Numbered from the stretch's first letter, positions 10,490 through 21,389 are shown. The stretch: 64,000 nt of DNA from Symbiodinium natans (GCA_905221605.1 CAJNDS010002138.1:126001-190000), one strand, 5' to 3'. The notes: a model not told the origin generated them from the sequence alone. A program made the numbers and translations.

Positions 10490-12128
10490 AACAGCAAGGT
10501 GTAGAGATCACAGGGTCTACAGGGCTTGCAAGTTGTAAGGCTAGTAAAGTGTATAGGCCTCGTGGGACTGTGAGGCATAGGGTTTATGGTTTAGGTTTAG
10601 GGTTCCCGATCCCTGAAGCGACAAACCGCCCAGCACCACTAAACTCTCCAAACTCCCGAAACCCTAAGATGTAAACAACTCCTTGAATTCCCATGTACTC
10701 CTTGAATTCCCATGTCAGCCAGCACCTCCAGAAACCGTAATGCCCCCCCCCCCCCCCAAAAAAAAAAAAGAAAGAAGGTAAACATGTTCTTCCTTTGAGG
10801 GTAATACCGGGGTGATTATTCTTCATTTTTGGGGGTGTTCAAGACAATAGTAGCTTCGGACAGCCCATGCATTAGGTGCTTGAGGTTTCTCTTAGGGTAA
10901 TGCCTGGGCTTCAGGGCTTTTCAGGCTTCAGGGGTTCCTAAGCTCTTAACCCCCCCCAAAACGCAAAACCGCCCTAAACACCTCCTCACGTAACCCTGAA
11001 TCCGAAACCCCAAATCCCGAACAACAAACCTATTTCGGCGCCCTCTTGCGCACGCGAAACGCGCCGGCGCCGCTTGGCCACCCCCCTGCTGGGTGGACCC
11101 ACCGGGCCCTTCACCTCCGGGCTTTTTGGGTGCAGAGGGTTTAGGGTTTAGGGTTTAGGGTTTAGGGCTTAGGGCTTGTGGGCTTTCAAGGGCTTTCTGC
11201 GCGCTCATAAGGGTTTGGGGTATGAGGCTCTGAGGGTTTAGCCTTAGGGCTTTGAGAGCTTTAGGGCATCTTCAGTTTCAGGGTTTGTAGTGTAAGGGCA
11301 TAAGGGATCTAGGGGGTTTAGGGTTTAGGGTTTAGGGTTTAGGGTTTAGGGCGTGCAGCATGTACGGCTTGGTGTTAACGGCTTAGCGGCTTAAGGGTCT
11401 GTAGAGTTCAGGGTTTGGATTCCTAGTCCAGCGACGTCGAGCAAAGTGCCTCAATAAGGACTGGGCAGATGATGGGAAAGCGTCAAACCAGCATGAAAGG
11501 GTTGGCGTCAACGATCTAAGTCCTAGGCCGAGCCTTGGCAGCACTAGAGCCCTAAACCCTAAACCCTAAAACGTAAACCCTAAACCCTAAATCCTAAACC
11601 CTAAACCCAGGGTCTAGGCAAGCTTCGACCGAACAAAGGCTCAGGCTTAGGTAGGGTTTAGGCTTCGGTGGAGCCTATGCCACATCTTGAGGAGTCGAAA
11701 CACAGGCCCATAAGCCAGAAAAGCCCCTGCTTGAAGCCTCATGGGCAGCTTTAACTGGGGGTCTTCGATGGCCAGCTACCTAGATTCTGGTACCCTTTGA
11801 GGTTAGCTTAGTGAACACTGAGCCAGAAAAAAACCTGAACACTAACGGCTGACCCCAGACTCCTAAACTGATGAACCTGAAAACTCATGACTTGGAGGAC
11901 ATCTCCTCCCCATCTCACGGTCCTTGAGCCTACCATTCCTCACTCCCCCCCCCCCCCCCCCCCCCCCCCCCCCATAACCCTAAACCCTAAACCGCCGGGC
12001 CTGGTGCAGCAAGGGCAGGAACTGGCGCTCCAACTCCCATCTCCGCCTGTAAAACAGTTGCCCGGCAACCGCATCCCTGAACCCCAAACCCTGAACCCTA
12101 CACCCTAAACCCTTCTTAGGCTTAACGG
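10490..12128. other. Unique mosaic with short telomeric blocks
   Basis: Small arrays at 11136-11170, 11316-11351 (G-rich) and 11549-11609 (C-rich), a C-to-A run junction near 10742-10768 and a 29-base poly-C at 11945-11973. A plus-strand open stretch at about 11412-11540 (FLVQRRRAKCLNKDW) is coding-like but unbounded. No gene is called. Confidence 0.5.
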
Positions 12129-12230
12129 ATTGGGGTGTTCCCCCTTATTCTAACAGTCCTTAATGACATGTTTATAGGGGGTACTAGCATCCCTATTAAG
12201 GACTGTACGGATAAGGGGGAACATCCCAAT
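12129..12230 (+). mobile_element. Family A palindromic element, copy 1
   Basis: Imperfect hairpin of about 100 bases: left arm ATTGGGGTGTTCCCCCTTAT and right arm ending GGGGGAACATCCCAAT, with inner arms CAGTCCTTAAT / TAAGGACTG. Five further copies share the ends. MITE-like. Confidence 0.6.
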
Positions 12231-12394
12231 TTATGGAGTCTACAATCTAGGGATGAAGACTCGTATCCGAATATGGCCCTTATATTCCCTTAGGGATCCT
12301 TAAACAGGGACCCAAAATCCAAGGTTACAACCTTAAGGGTCCAAGCTAGAACCTCTAGATACAAAGGGAACCTATAACCCCGACACTAAGGGAA

Positions 12395-12650
12395 CATGGG
12401 AGGAAGCCAGGGAGGAGGCCAGGAGGCCGCCACCAAAGGGCCAGAAGGGGCAAAAGCACTTTTTGAGGCCCCCACAAAACGGCCCCTGATCCCCACAGCC
12501 CAGCAGACGAGGACCAGAAACGCAGGTCCTCCCAGGGTGCCTCCAAGGGGGCTCCCAACGGCCCTCCAGTACAGGACCGAACCATGTGCGCGGACAACAT
12601 GCTGGCTCGGCCTGTGCTTGCCTGGAGGGTAAGCCTTTAAGATTAGAACC
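12395..12650. other. Unique GC-rich island, open in several frames
   Basis: Both strands are open for 70-130 codons (Pro/Gly/Ala-rich). The lack of stops reflects GC-rich composition, so strand and coding status cannot be decided. Confidence 0.3.
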
Positions 12651-12826
12651 CAGGATTTCTGACGCACCCACTCGGAGCTCCGTCAAGAACAGCCCGGAAG
12701 ATAGGGTGCGGTTGGGGGTCCCGTATACACTATAACCCTGACCCAGAAGCCTAAATCCTAAATCCCCCAACCCTAAACCCTAGACCCTAGACCCTATAAA
12801 CCCTAGGCCCTAAGCCCTCAAGCCCA

Positions 12827-12915
12827 ACCCTAAACCCTAAACCCTAAACCCTAAACCCTAAACCCTAAACCCTAAACCCTAAACCCTAAACCCTAAACCC
12901 TAAACCCTAAACCCT
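12827..12915 (-). repeat. Telomere-type array, C-rich on plus, near perfect
   Basis: Twelve to thirteen consecutive perfect CCCTAAA units. Confidence 0.95.
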
Positions 12916-13518
12916 ATCTGGGTTTAGGGTTTACGGTCTTCGGGTTGATACTTGGGGTTATACGGCCTAATAGCCCATACTGGCATGCAGCTGAATGATC
13001 TGTGCGAGTTGGCTCTCCTCTTTCGCCATTGTTGCTGCTTTTACGGTGTTTAGACGGTGAGCTCCTACTTCTGAGGGCGTCGCAGAAGGAGAAGCCTAAG
13101 AAAAGCTTGGCATAACATTTGGGCTTCGTTGGGCTTTTTTGGACTTGTTTAGGGTTTCGGGTTTAGGGCTTAGGGTTCGTAGGGGCCACGTCCTACCCGG
13201 CCTGTTCCGCGTGAGCTGCTTCCTCAAGCCTTGGTTGCAAGGGGTTGGGTCAGGATGCAGGTTTCGAAGGCTTTGCCGCTTTAGGGGCGGCTTCAGGGGC
13301 CTTGCTTGGCAACGCCCAAAGCTTGCCAAGAGGGCTTTTGCATTCGAGGTGCCTGCTTTTCGCGGCTGGGAGGGCTTATAGAAATCATTGACATCCCAAA
13401 CTCTCAGCCCTTCGCGTCAAAAGCACGACCAGCCGTAGATTTCAAGCATGGCACAAAACCCGAAAACTCCTCGCAAGCCCTAGCCTCCATGACTCTAAAT
13501 TAGCCCTGACCCTTTACC

Positions 13519-13620
13519 CTGGTTCTGAGTAGGGAATGAGGGAATTAGGGATGCATTCCTTGCCAAAATGATGAGTATTTTGGGTAGTTCCTTCTGCAAC
13601 TATACAAGGATTATTCTGGG
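13519..13620 (+). mobile_element. Family B element, copy 4, right end degraded
   Basis: Left arm CTGGTTCTGAGTAGGGAATG matches copies at 17931 and 27388; the right arm is not recognisable before the next telomeric block at 13628. Confidence 0.4.
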
Positions 13621-13800
13621 GATGACCCTAAACCCTTAACCCTAAACCCTAAACCCTAAAGCCATTTCCTGTACTATGCTTCTGCCCCGAAGCTGTGAAT
13701 CAGCTCCTTCTCGCTGTCTTTCTCGCTGCCTGCCCAGGAGAACTTTGCTGGGGATGCTCTTGGGATTAGATTCATGCCTGGTGAAAGTCTTGCACGCCCC

Positions 13801-13875
13801 TGAACCCTAAACCCTAAACCCCAAACCCCAAACCCTAAACCCTAAACCCTAAACCCCAAACCCTAAACCCGAAAC
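13801..13875 (-). repeat. Telomere-type array, C-rich on plus
   Basis: About ten units alternating CCCTAAA with CCCCAAA. Confidence 0.85.
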
Positions 13876-13887
13876 CCTGAAGAGTAC

Positions 13888-13960
13888 AGACTGAAGCTTC
13901 CTGGCGAACTCTTCCCACAGGTCTTCTTCACGTCGGAGCTCTCTATCTTCAAGAGAAGGG
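13888..13960 (-). CDS. Candidate coiled-coil exon, minus strand
   Basis: Minus strand: acceptor TCTGTCCTCAG, then 73 bases encoding PSLEDRELRREEDLWEEF and KLQS, then donor GTACTC. Strongly charged, heptad-like peptide. The plus strand is also open here (SELSIFKRRAEDRRS), so strand is not certain. Confidence 0.45.
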
Positions 13961-14060
13961 CTGAGGACAGAAGATCTTTCTTTTGGCCAGCAATCTCCAG
14001 GATTCGATTTGCTATGTTGCTATGGGACACTTGCAGGGATCTGCGGCTGTAGGGTTTCGA

Positions 14061-14164
14061 ACTTGGGATGTCCCCCCTTATACTAGCAGTCCTTCGTAGG
14101 GATGAGAATAGGGGGTACTATGATCCCTGCTAAGGACTGTTCCTATGAGGGGGAACATCCCAGT
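14061..14164 (+). mobile_element. Family A palindromic element, copy 2
   Basis: ACTTGGGATGTCCCCCCTTA at the left and GGGGGAACATCCCAGT at the right, with inner inverted AGCAGTCCTT / AAGGACTGTT. Confidence 0.6.
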
Positions 14165-14614
14165 TTCTAACGCTTGAAAGGCTTAAATGCGGCAGATTGA
14201 AGATTGGCGCCCTCGAGAAAGAGCTTCCCAGGAATCTTGGCACTTCAATGCGGAGTCTCTGAGATACACCTGCTACGCTGTGAACAGGTGTGAAAGCACA
14301 CACACACAACCCCCGCCCCCCAATTGAAGATTGGATCTTGCATGGTACAGCTCCAAGCGATCAATACTCTCAAGACTGAAGTGCTGCACGAAGCTCAACC
14401 AACAAACAACATCTCAGATCGCGCGAATAGAGCTTCAAGCGCACTGTTCCGTCGAGCAGCGCGGCACCGAGATGAAAGTCAAACCAACGCCATCAGGCCT
14501 CTTAGAACGTGGCACAGCTTCAATATGGACGATCGGATCAACTTCTATATGGACGATCGGATTCACAAGTGATTACTTCGAGGGGTTTAGGGTTTAGGGT
14601 TTAGGCCTTTTCAG

Positions 14615-14738
14615 AGTATCTTAGTTCTGGCGAAGGCTCTGGGGGCGATCCGCAGTCGAAGTTGGAAATGCGTACACGAGATCGTGTCCTACGTCCCGCA
14701 TGAGAAAGCATTCTGGCGGAGACGATCAGCCTTAAGAG
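14615..14738 (+). CDS. Candidate exon, plus strand
   Basis: Acceptor GGCCTTTTCAG with a pyrimidine-rich lead, then 41 codons plus one base (SILVLAKALGAIRSRSW, CVHEIVSYVPHEKAFW), then donor GTTTAGGG. The telomeric block at 14739 therefore begins exactly at the donor. Family not recognised. Confidence 0.5.
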
Positions 14739-14865
14739 GTTTAGGGTTTAGGGTTTAGGGTTTACGTTTTAGGGTAACATGGACTGCGAGAATTGTCAAG
14801 ACCAAGATCAGATCACCTCGCAAGAGTGTGAAATCAAAGTCATCGAAACCAGATGGAGGGGACAA

Positions 14866-14956
14866 CATGTATATGTATATATATATATATACACATACAT
14901 CTTCGTGTCTAGTTGATAGCATATGATGCCATATAGATATATATATATATATATGC
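14866..14956. repeat. AT microsatellites
   Basis: TATATA tracts at about 14867-14892 and 14935-14955 flanking a unique 40-base spacer. Confidence 0.85.
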
Positions 14957-14989
14957 TACCCCCCCCCTCCAAAACCCCACGTTAAAGAA

Positions 14990-16500
14990 AAAGATCGGCG
15001 ATCATCGATGTTTCCTATGACAGGCTTCGACATGATGCATTTGAATAACTAAATTGTGTAAATCCTGAAAGGGGGGGCTTTAATTTATTTGAAGCGGGTG
15101 GGAGAATTGAATAGTTAAAATAATGAAAATAATTAACTAGATTAGTTAATTAAACTAATTAAGCTAATTAAATGAATGAGATTTTAAATACTCTAAATCC
15201 TGAAAGGCCGGAGGGGGGGGGGGCAGCTCCTTCCTTCTGAGGGGGTTTCAATACTTTAAATCTTTAAATATGAAGCCCCTATTGAAACATGAAGGCCCCA
15301 TCAGATTTAAATTATCTCTTCTTTTTTGCGTTCCCTTCGCGGGAGGGGGCCAGGCCCCGCCCCCCCATCAGGATTTATTAAACTATTTAAAATATTAGAA
15401 ATATTGAGTTTTTTAAATGATTTAATTAAACAATCTCCCCGAATTAAATAATTTGAGTATGAAGGTCTCTATTTATATATGAAGGCCCCTCCATATTTAC
15501 TTTATCTAATTCTCTTCCCCGAATTAAGTAATGTAAACATGAAGGCCCCTCCACATTCAAATTCTTGACTTTGGGGGAGGGGGGGGAGACTTAAATACTT
15601 AAAAATCTAAATAGTTTGAATAAATCAAATCCTAAGAAATGGAGGGGGGGTAGCTCCCCCCCTTCTGGAGGGAATGAAACAGCTAATCTTTTATATGAAG
15701 ATCCCTATTTAAATATGAAGGCCCCTTCAGATTTAAATGATTGAATTCCCCCGGTGGGAGGGGGCCAGAAAACATTAATGTAAATAAGCTAGATAATTTA
15801 AATCCTGCAAGGGGGGAGGGCGGGGGGGGGGGCTCTCTGCTTCTGAGGGGAGTCAGATAAGTTAAATAAGTAAAAATGAAGGCACCCTCAGATTTAAACT
15901 TCATTTAATTCCCCTGCTAGGCCCTCTTTCAGGATTTACTTGTCTAAAATTATATAATTTATGTAAATTATTCAATTCCCTCCCCGAATGAAGAAATGAA
16001 ATATGAAGCCCCCTTCACATGAAATTGCATACACTTGGTGAATATTTAAACACGAAGGCCCCTATTTAAATATGAAGACCCTTCCATATATACATTATTT
16101 AGTTCAGGGGGGAGAATTTATATTTTAAATAATCCAAATCTTGAAGTGGGGGGGGGCAGCTCCTGCCTTCTGGGGGGAAACAAAAAATCACACAATTTAC
16201 ATATGAGGCCCCTATTTAAATCTGAAGGCCCCCCCCCCCTCAGATTTAAATTTGTTCATTATTTAATTCTCCTCGCTGAGGAGGGGACCGGGGCCCTTTT
16301 TCAGGATTTAAATTATGTAAATTATTAAACTATCTATATATATGTTTAAGTGGCATTTAAGTCCCTCCCGAATTCACTAATTTAAATATTAAGGCCTAAT
16401 TAAATATGAAGGCTCCTCTATTTCTTAAAATATTTAGATTGCTTAATTCTCCTCGCCGAATTACATAGTCTAAGTACGAAGGCCCCTATTTAAATAGCAG
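14990..16500. repeat. AT-rich degenerate repeat field
   Basis: Base composition drops sharply to AT-rich. Recurrent modules: AAATCCTGAAAGGGGGGG, GCAGCTCCTTCCTTCTG, TATGAAGGCCCCTATTTAAA (about ten variants) and CAGATTTAAATTA. Larger units begin near 15180, 15620, 15795 and 16130. No telomere heptamers occur inside. Non-coding; origin unknown. Confidence 0.7.
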
Positions 16501-16542
16501 ATTTTTGAGGCCATCAGATGATTTGATCTGTGACATGGAGAG

Positions 16543-17239
16543 GCAAATCTGCGATTTCAAATCTGCGAATCTGCGTTTTCTCGGGAAAAACGCAGATTTC
16601 AAATCTGCGAATCTGCGTTTTTTCGGGAAAACGCAGATTCGCAGATTTGCAGATTGGTTGGGGGCTACAAATCTGCAAATCTGCGTTTTCTCGAGGAAAC
16701 GCAGATTCGCAGATTTGCAGATTAACTGGTTGGGGCTACAAATCTGCGAATCTGCGTTTTCTCAAGGAAAACGCAGATTTCAAATCTGCGAATCTGCATT
16801 TTCTCGAGGAAACGCAGATTCGCAGATTTGCAGATTGGTTTGGGGCAACAAATCTGCGAATCTGCGAATCTGCGTTTTCTTGAGGTTTCGCAGATTCGCA
16901 GATTTGCAGATTGGTTGGGACTACAGATCTGCGAATCTGCGTTTTCTCGAGAAAAACGCAGATTTCAAATCTGCGAATCTGCGTTTTCTCGAGAAAAACG
17001 CAGATTTCTAATCTGCGAATCTGCGTTTTCTCGAGAAAAACGCAGATTCGCAGATTTGCAGATTGGTTGGGGGCTGCAAATCTGCGAATCTGCGTTTTCT
17101 CGAGAAAAACGCAGATTCGCAGATTTGCAGATTGGTTGGGGGCTACAAATCTGCAAATCTGCGTTTTCTCGAGGAAACGCAGATTCGCAGATTTGCAGAT
17201 TAATTGGTTGGGGCTACAAATCTGCGAATCTGCGAATCG
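16543..17239. repeat. Hairpin satellite built on AATCTGCG / CGCAGATT
   Basis: Eleven inverted-repeat modules. Each has arm AATCTGCGAATCTGCG, core TTTTCTCGAGAAAA or a variant, and the complementary arm. Centres are 41-42 or about 68-77 bases apart; the longer spacing includes GCAGATTGGTTGGGGGCTAC. Both strands are open over hundreds of bases only because the unit lacks stops. Confidence 0.92.
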
Positions 17240-17460
17240 GTGACCTGAGACGTGGGTTTTTTTTCTTTTTGGAGGGGGGGGGGGGGTACCATATATATAT
17301 ATATATAATATGTGTATGTGCATACACTCATTTTGCAGCTAGACGGGTAGAGAGAGCAAAAAAAACAACGAACTACATACATAAAACAATGAACAAGTCA
17401 AGACATCATCGAAGACAGTGAGGGAGAGAGAGACGGGACAAACAAAAAAGCAAAAGCAAG

Positions 17461-17544
17461 TTCCCCCCCCCCTACACTACCAGTGACAGTCCCTAATAGG
17501 GATGATAACTGAGGGGGACTATATTCCCTATTAAGAACTGCTAG
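17461..17544 (+). mobile_element. Family A element, copy 3, truncated at right
   Basis: Retains ACAGTCCCTAATAGGGATGA and CCCTATTAAGAACTGCTAG, then breaks off into a CCCTAAA block at 17545. Confidence 0.5.
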
Positions 17545-17587
17545 CCCTAAACCCCAAACCCCAAACCCCAAACCCTAAACCCAACAT

Positions 17588-17683
17588 CTGGCCTATGCTG
17601 TTCATCTGGTCTCGCAGCTCTTCCAGCTCGATGATGAGCTGCGCAAACCTCAAGGGCTCCAGCGCCACGGCTCCCAGGGAGCC
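17588..17683 (-). CDS. Candidate coiled-coil exon, minus strand
   Basis: Acceptor CCTACAG, then a frame reading SLGAVALEPLRFAQLIIEL and ELRDQMNSIGQ, ending next to GTTTAGGG. VALEPLRFAQL resembles VVLELLRFAGL in the island at 19400-19567, suggesting related exons. The island sits between a C-rich block (left) and a G-rich block (right). Confidence 0.5.
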
Positions 17684-17689
17684 CTGTAG

Positions 17690-17744
17690 GGTTTAGGGTT
17701 TAGGGTTTAGGGTTTAGGGTTTAGGGTTTAGGGTTTAGGGTTTA
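17690..17744 (+). repeat. Telomere-type array, G-rich on plus
   Basis: Nearly eight perfect TTTAGGG units starting about six bases beyond the candidate exon. Confidence 0.9.
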
Positions 17745-17930
17745 GGAGTCAATTCATACTGGTCCCTAGAGAGTGGGTGGGTCTTGAGTGACCCCAAACC
17801 CTAAACCCTAAAGCCCTAAAGCCCTAAGCCCCTCAACCCTTGAACCCCTAAACCAAACATCGTGAGCACAAGGCCGGAAGCCCTGAATTTTAAGCTGCGA
17901 GCCCCAAGAGACTTCCGTGATGCAGGATGC

Positions 17931-18030
17931 CCTGGTTCTTAGTAGGGAATGAGGGAAGTCGGACCCCATATATACTCTTTTAAGGGATTACCTGGGGCCC
18001 TAATTCCATGATTCCCTACTACGAACCAGG
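17931..18030 (+). mobile_element. Family B palindromic element, copy 1, complete
   Basis: Exactly 100 bases with ends CCTGGTTCTTAGTAGGGAAT and ATTCCCTACTACGAACCAGG, a near-perfect terminal inverted repeat. The interior has CTTTTAAGGGATTAC. Confidence 0.62.
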
Positions 18031-18761
18031 CGTTTCTTAAGTAGGATCAACCCAACTGGGGACCTGTTTAGGGCAGGGGGAGGAGTTGAGGTCGCAAGTT
18101 CCTGAGTCCCTGCACTCACAGATATTGCTGTCCAGGGTTGAGGGTTTAAGGTGAGAAAAGATCAGTGTCGGGCTCTGAAGCCAACGTCCCAAGTAAGATA
18201 CTCCGGAAAGGCCAATACAAGGAACCATCCCTAAACCCGAAACCCTAAACCCCAAGCCCTAAACCCCAAATTCTAAACCCTAAACCCTAGGATAGATTTT
18301 GAGAGCCAGTCCTTCAGACCCAAAAGCCGTGAAATTCCCAAGCCCTAACAGACGCCAAGCCCCCCAAAAACAAGCCCCCCAAAAGCAGTCCATCCGTGAG
18401 AGCCAGAGCACTTCTCGGGGGAGATGCACCCGGTTTGCTCACGCTTCGCCTTTACCGCAGTCTCCTCACTTGCTTGCAAGGCCCAAACCCAACGCTTATC
18501 TTTAGGGCCCCCTGAACCCCGGAGTCGTTTTTGCGTATATACAATTAAGATCCAACCATGTATACTCAATGTCACACCTGTGGCTTACGACTGCTGTGGG
18601 TTCCGAAAGAGCTTGGTGTTCCAGAGCGGGTTTCTGCGCGAGGGCCAGCTTTGGAGCTGGGGCATGTGGAGTGACAGGGGCCTACAGCCCCCAGCCCGAA
18701 GCAACAAACATTCCCAACTTCAAACACGAAATCCCCTGAACCCTAAACTCGAAGCCTTGAG

Positions 18762-18843
18762 CCCCAAACCCTAAACCCTAAACCCTAAACCCTAAACCCC
18801 TAAACCCTAAACCCTAAACCCTAAACCCTAAACCCTAAACCCC
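18762..18843 (-). repeat. Telomere-type array, C-rich on plus
   Basis: About 11 units with one phase slip (CCCCTAAA). Confidence 0.9.
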
Positions 18844-18939
18844 AATGCAGTGGTTTCAGGAGTCCTTCATGTGCTTGGCGGAAGTCAAGGCCTGACAGCC
18901 GCCAAACATCATCGGGTCGGCTTCGGTTTCGGGGTTTAG

Positions 18940-19028
18940 GGTTTAGGGTTTAGGGTTTGGGGTTTGGGGTTTGGGGTTTGGGGTTTGGGGTTGGGGTTTG
19001 GGGTTTGGGGGTTGGGGGTTGGGGGTTA
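18940..19028 (+). repeat. Telomere-variant array: TTTAGGG then TTTGGGG
   Basis: Three TTTAGGG units followed by about nine GTTTGGG-type variants in a homogeneous run, ending GGGGGTTAGG. Confidence 0.9.
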
Positions 19029-19092
19029 GGTCGATTTCTTGTTTTGTTTTTCAATTCCGGGTTGTTTCCTTCGTCCTTCCAGGCAGAGGCGC

Positions 19093-19386
19093 TCAAAGGG
19101 CCTCAGCCCAATTAAAGTAGTCTTGATGGTAAAACTTCAAGGCCACACAACTCCTTGCAGTGGAGCTGCCACACCTCGCCGGAGGAAGGTGCTCGCGTAA
19201 GGGCCCTGCCACTGTGGCGCTTCGGACAGTCGTGCAACTTCGGTTGCTCTGGCTGCTGGACTCCTCTTCATCCACATCATCACCAGTGGAGCTTGCTGGC
19301 TTGTCGGCCTTGTCTGTCTCTGGGAAAATCTTCTCGCGAACATCCCAACTGACCAGACTCAATTCCTCTGCTTTGGCCACTGGCAC
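19093..19386 (-). CDS. Candidate exon(s), minus strand, acidic/Ser-rich
   Basis: Ninety-seven codons open on the minus strand (VAKAEELSLVSWDVREKIF, then DDVDEEESSSQSNRSC). Composition is convincingly protein-like for the first 60 codons. In the second half another frame (WQGPYASTFLRRGV) looks equally good, which suggests a splice junction or frameshift. No family recognised. Confidence 0.45.
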   Translation of the reverse strand: MPVAKAEELSLVSWDVREKIFPETDKADKPASSTGDDVDEEESSSQSNRSCTTVRSATVAGPLREHLPPARCGSSTARSCVALKFYHQDYFNWAEAL

Positions 19387-19399
19387 ACGCTAACCCTGA

Positions 19400-19567
19400 A
19401 AGCCCTGCAAACCTCAAGAGCTCTAGAACCACGACGTCCTGCAGGGCAAAGCCTGAACGTCTGACCAAGTGCCGATTCACAAGCGCTGCAAAGTCTGTAA
19501 GTGCTGGTTCGTAGCTTGCCCCTCCACTTAACTTACTTCTAGCAAGGGCTCCATTGGGGTCCAGGTG
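19400..19567 (-). CDS. Candidate exon, minus strand
   Basis: Minus-strand frame with GGASYEPALTDFAALVNRHL and LQDVVVLELLRFAGLS. A CTGCAG just before DVVVLELL could be an acceptor, as in the related island at 17588. It lies directly upstream of the 19093-19386 frame and may belong to the same gene. Confidence 0.4.
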
Positions 19568-19598
19568 CACACCCTAAACCCCCTGAGCCCGAAGCATA

Positions 19599-19695
19599 TG
19601 GGGGTTTCCGAAATTTGGGGTACCTTCTTGGGGTCTTTATTATAAGGGGATCCTGATCCTACTATCTGGGGGTTTTCGGAACCCCCCCCCCCCCA
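19599..19695 (+). mobile_element. Family C element, copy 1
   Basis: Left end TGGGGGTTTCCGAAATTTGG; the middle GGGTACCTTCTTGGGGTCTT and TATAAGGGGATCCT is shared with copies at 21281, 25842 and 56751. The right end runs into poly-C. Confidence 0.55.
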
Positions 19696-19839
19696 TAAAA
19701 TTCACCCAAAACTCAAAACCCTAAACCCTAAACCCTAAACCCTAAACCCTAAACCCCTTAAGCCATAAATATATAACTATACAAGGGAAAACGCTCAGAG
19801 CACATGCCCAGCAGGCTCCAGATGTGGCCAGCTTTGGCT

Positions 19840-20013
19840 GGTACTTACTTATAAACCAATTATAACTGCACTTATAAGGGTTTAGGGTTTAGGGTTTAGG
19901 TTTAGGGTTTAGGGTTTAGGGTGTATAACCAGAGTTAGAACCATGTTAGGGCACCTAAAGGGCTTACAAGTGGGTTACAAGTACTGTGGTACTTGGTTGA
20001 CAAGTACCCTGAA
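19840..20013 (+). mobile_element. Family D element interrupted by telomeric repeats
   Basis: Starts GGTACTTACTTATAAACCAA and ends AAGTACCCTGAACCT, as in copies at 33706 and 39322. About 45 bases of TTTAGGG repeat (19877-19922) sit inside, at a place where the copy at 33706 has none. Confidence 0.55.
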
Positions 20014-20476
20014 CCTCCAAGTAGGGTTGGGCTCCGTTACTCTGACATGACCGGTGCCTTGAGTGCTGAACCCAGGGCTTAGGGTTCTAAATCGCATTTA
20101 ATTGGGCTTTTAGAGTTGAGGGTTTGGGCGCAGCCTCCCTGCGGGATCATTTTGGGGGGTTGCCTGTTTGGGAGAGGCGGGGGAGGGGGGTGGGGGGTTC
20201 CGATAGTAAGAAATAGAGACTCTTTGGGGTGCAGTAGGGGCACCCCTAAACCCTAAGCCCGAAACCCGAAGCCCTAAACCCTAAACCCTACACCCTAAAC
20301 CACAATAGGGGCACCCCTACTTTGGGAGTACCCACATCTCGTGCCTTGCTGCTGCAGAACTGATGTATAAGTTGCATGAGATCGGGTTTGGGTCTTCAGC
20401 TACAGGGCTGCCGATAAGCAACTGAAGTGACAGGCTCCTCAACCAAGAAAGCCATCTGGTGCACTAGTTCTCCTCA

Positions 20477-20638
20477 TCATGGCAAGTATGTAAGCGCAAG
20501 TCTCTCAACGTGTTGGGTGGAACCCATCTTTGTCGCCCTAAGCAAGAAGGAACAGAGGCTGAATGAAAGCCCCTCGACAGGGCTCCCTGCGTTCTCGAGC
20601 TCCGACGCCAAGAGCTGAATCCGCTCTATCCTCAGGAC
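20477..20638 (-). CDS. Candidate C-terminal exon, minus strand
   Basis: Fifty-four codons to TGA on the minus strand: VLRIERIQLLASELENAG, then FSLCSFLLRATKMGS and VERLALTYLP. Amphipathic helix-like start. Family not recognised; the upstream boundary is open. Confidence 0.42.
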   Translation of the reverse strand, partial: VLRIERIQLLASELENAGSPVEGLSFSLCSFLLRATKMGSTQHVERLALTYLP

Positions 20639-20879
20639 CGAGGGTTTAGTTTCGGGTTGAGGGTTTAGGGTTGGGATGCCCTTAACTACAAGGAAGACAC
20701 CGAACTATCACCCTGACCCTCAACCCTGGGCTGGAAGACTCATAAAGTCCCTAATAACTCGAATGTCCCTACGCCCCAACCCCAAAACCTTTAAACTCTA
20801 AATCCGACAAGCTGTGATGATATGTGCTAACTGCAGAGCAGGCTTGGAGTTGTAGTTTTCGAACGCCGCGCCCCATGCG

Positions 20880-21140
20880 CCAGAGACTTCCCGCACCATC
20901 ATTCAAGGGACCCAACTCTTGCCCCTAAACCCAAAAACCCCACACCGAAAACCTTCAAGCTTGTATCCCAAAATGGTGCCGGCACTTTGATAGTTTGGGC
21001 TTGCGCATCGCCCAGCAGGAAGAAACCCTTTTGACTCATACGTGGCCGTTGCACAATGCAGCGCTGCTTCTGCACGTGGCAGACATCTGTACGGCAACAT
21101 CACAGATGCGAGGTGATGTGGGCAACAAGCCAAAAACCAT
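20880..21140. other. Unique island, weak coding signal
   Basis: A 76-codon minus frame (CLPRAEAALHCATATYES) without clear splice borders. Not enough to call a gene. Confidence 0.25.
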
Positions 21141-21151
21141 GACCTAGAGGC

Positions 21152-21231
21152 CCTAAACCCTAAACCCTAAACCCTAAACCCTAAACCCTAAACCCTAAAC
21201 CCTACACCCTAAACCCTAAACCCTAAACCCT
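21152..21231 (-). repeat. Telomere-type array, C-rich on plus
   Basis: Eleven units, one CCCTACA variant. Confidence 0.92.
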
Positions 21232-21280
21232 GCGGCGAAGAGGGCCACGTTGTGTGGAGGCCAGATGCCAAGTCCCATTC

Positions 21281-21389
21281 CACATGGTGGTTTCCGAAAT
21301 GACCTTGTTGGGGTCCTTGTTATAAGGGAACCCTATGATTTGGGGGGCCTCTTGTTAAGGGTACCCTATTTTCGTAAACCCCCACATGG
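21281..21389 (+). mobile_element. Family C element, copy 2, with 7-base flanking duplication
   Basis: Internal ends GGTTTCCGAAAT and ATTTTCGTAAACCCCC are inverted. CACATGG occurs on both sides (21281-21287 and 21383-21389), consistent with a target-site duplication. Confidence 0.6.

Noticed and set aside
16543-17239. CRISPR-like palindromic repeats
   Set aside because: Spacers are themselves repeated and no cas-like genes are present.
16505-17421. Long frames on both strands with NLRICVFSR and ADLQI repeats
   Set aside because: They arise from the stop-free hairpin satellite; both strands give equivalent repeats.
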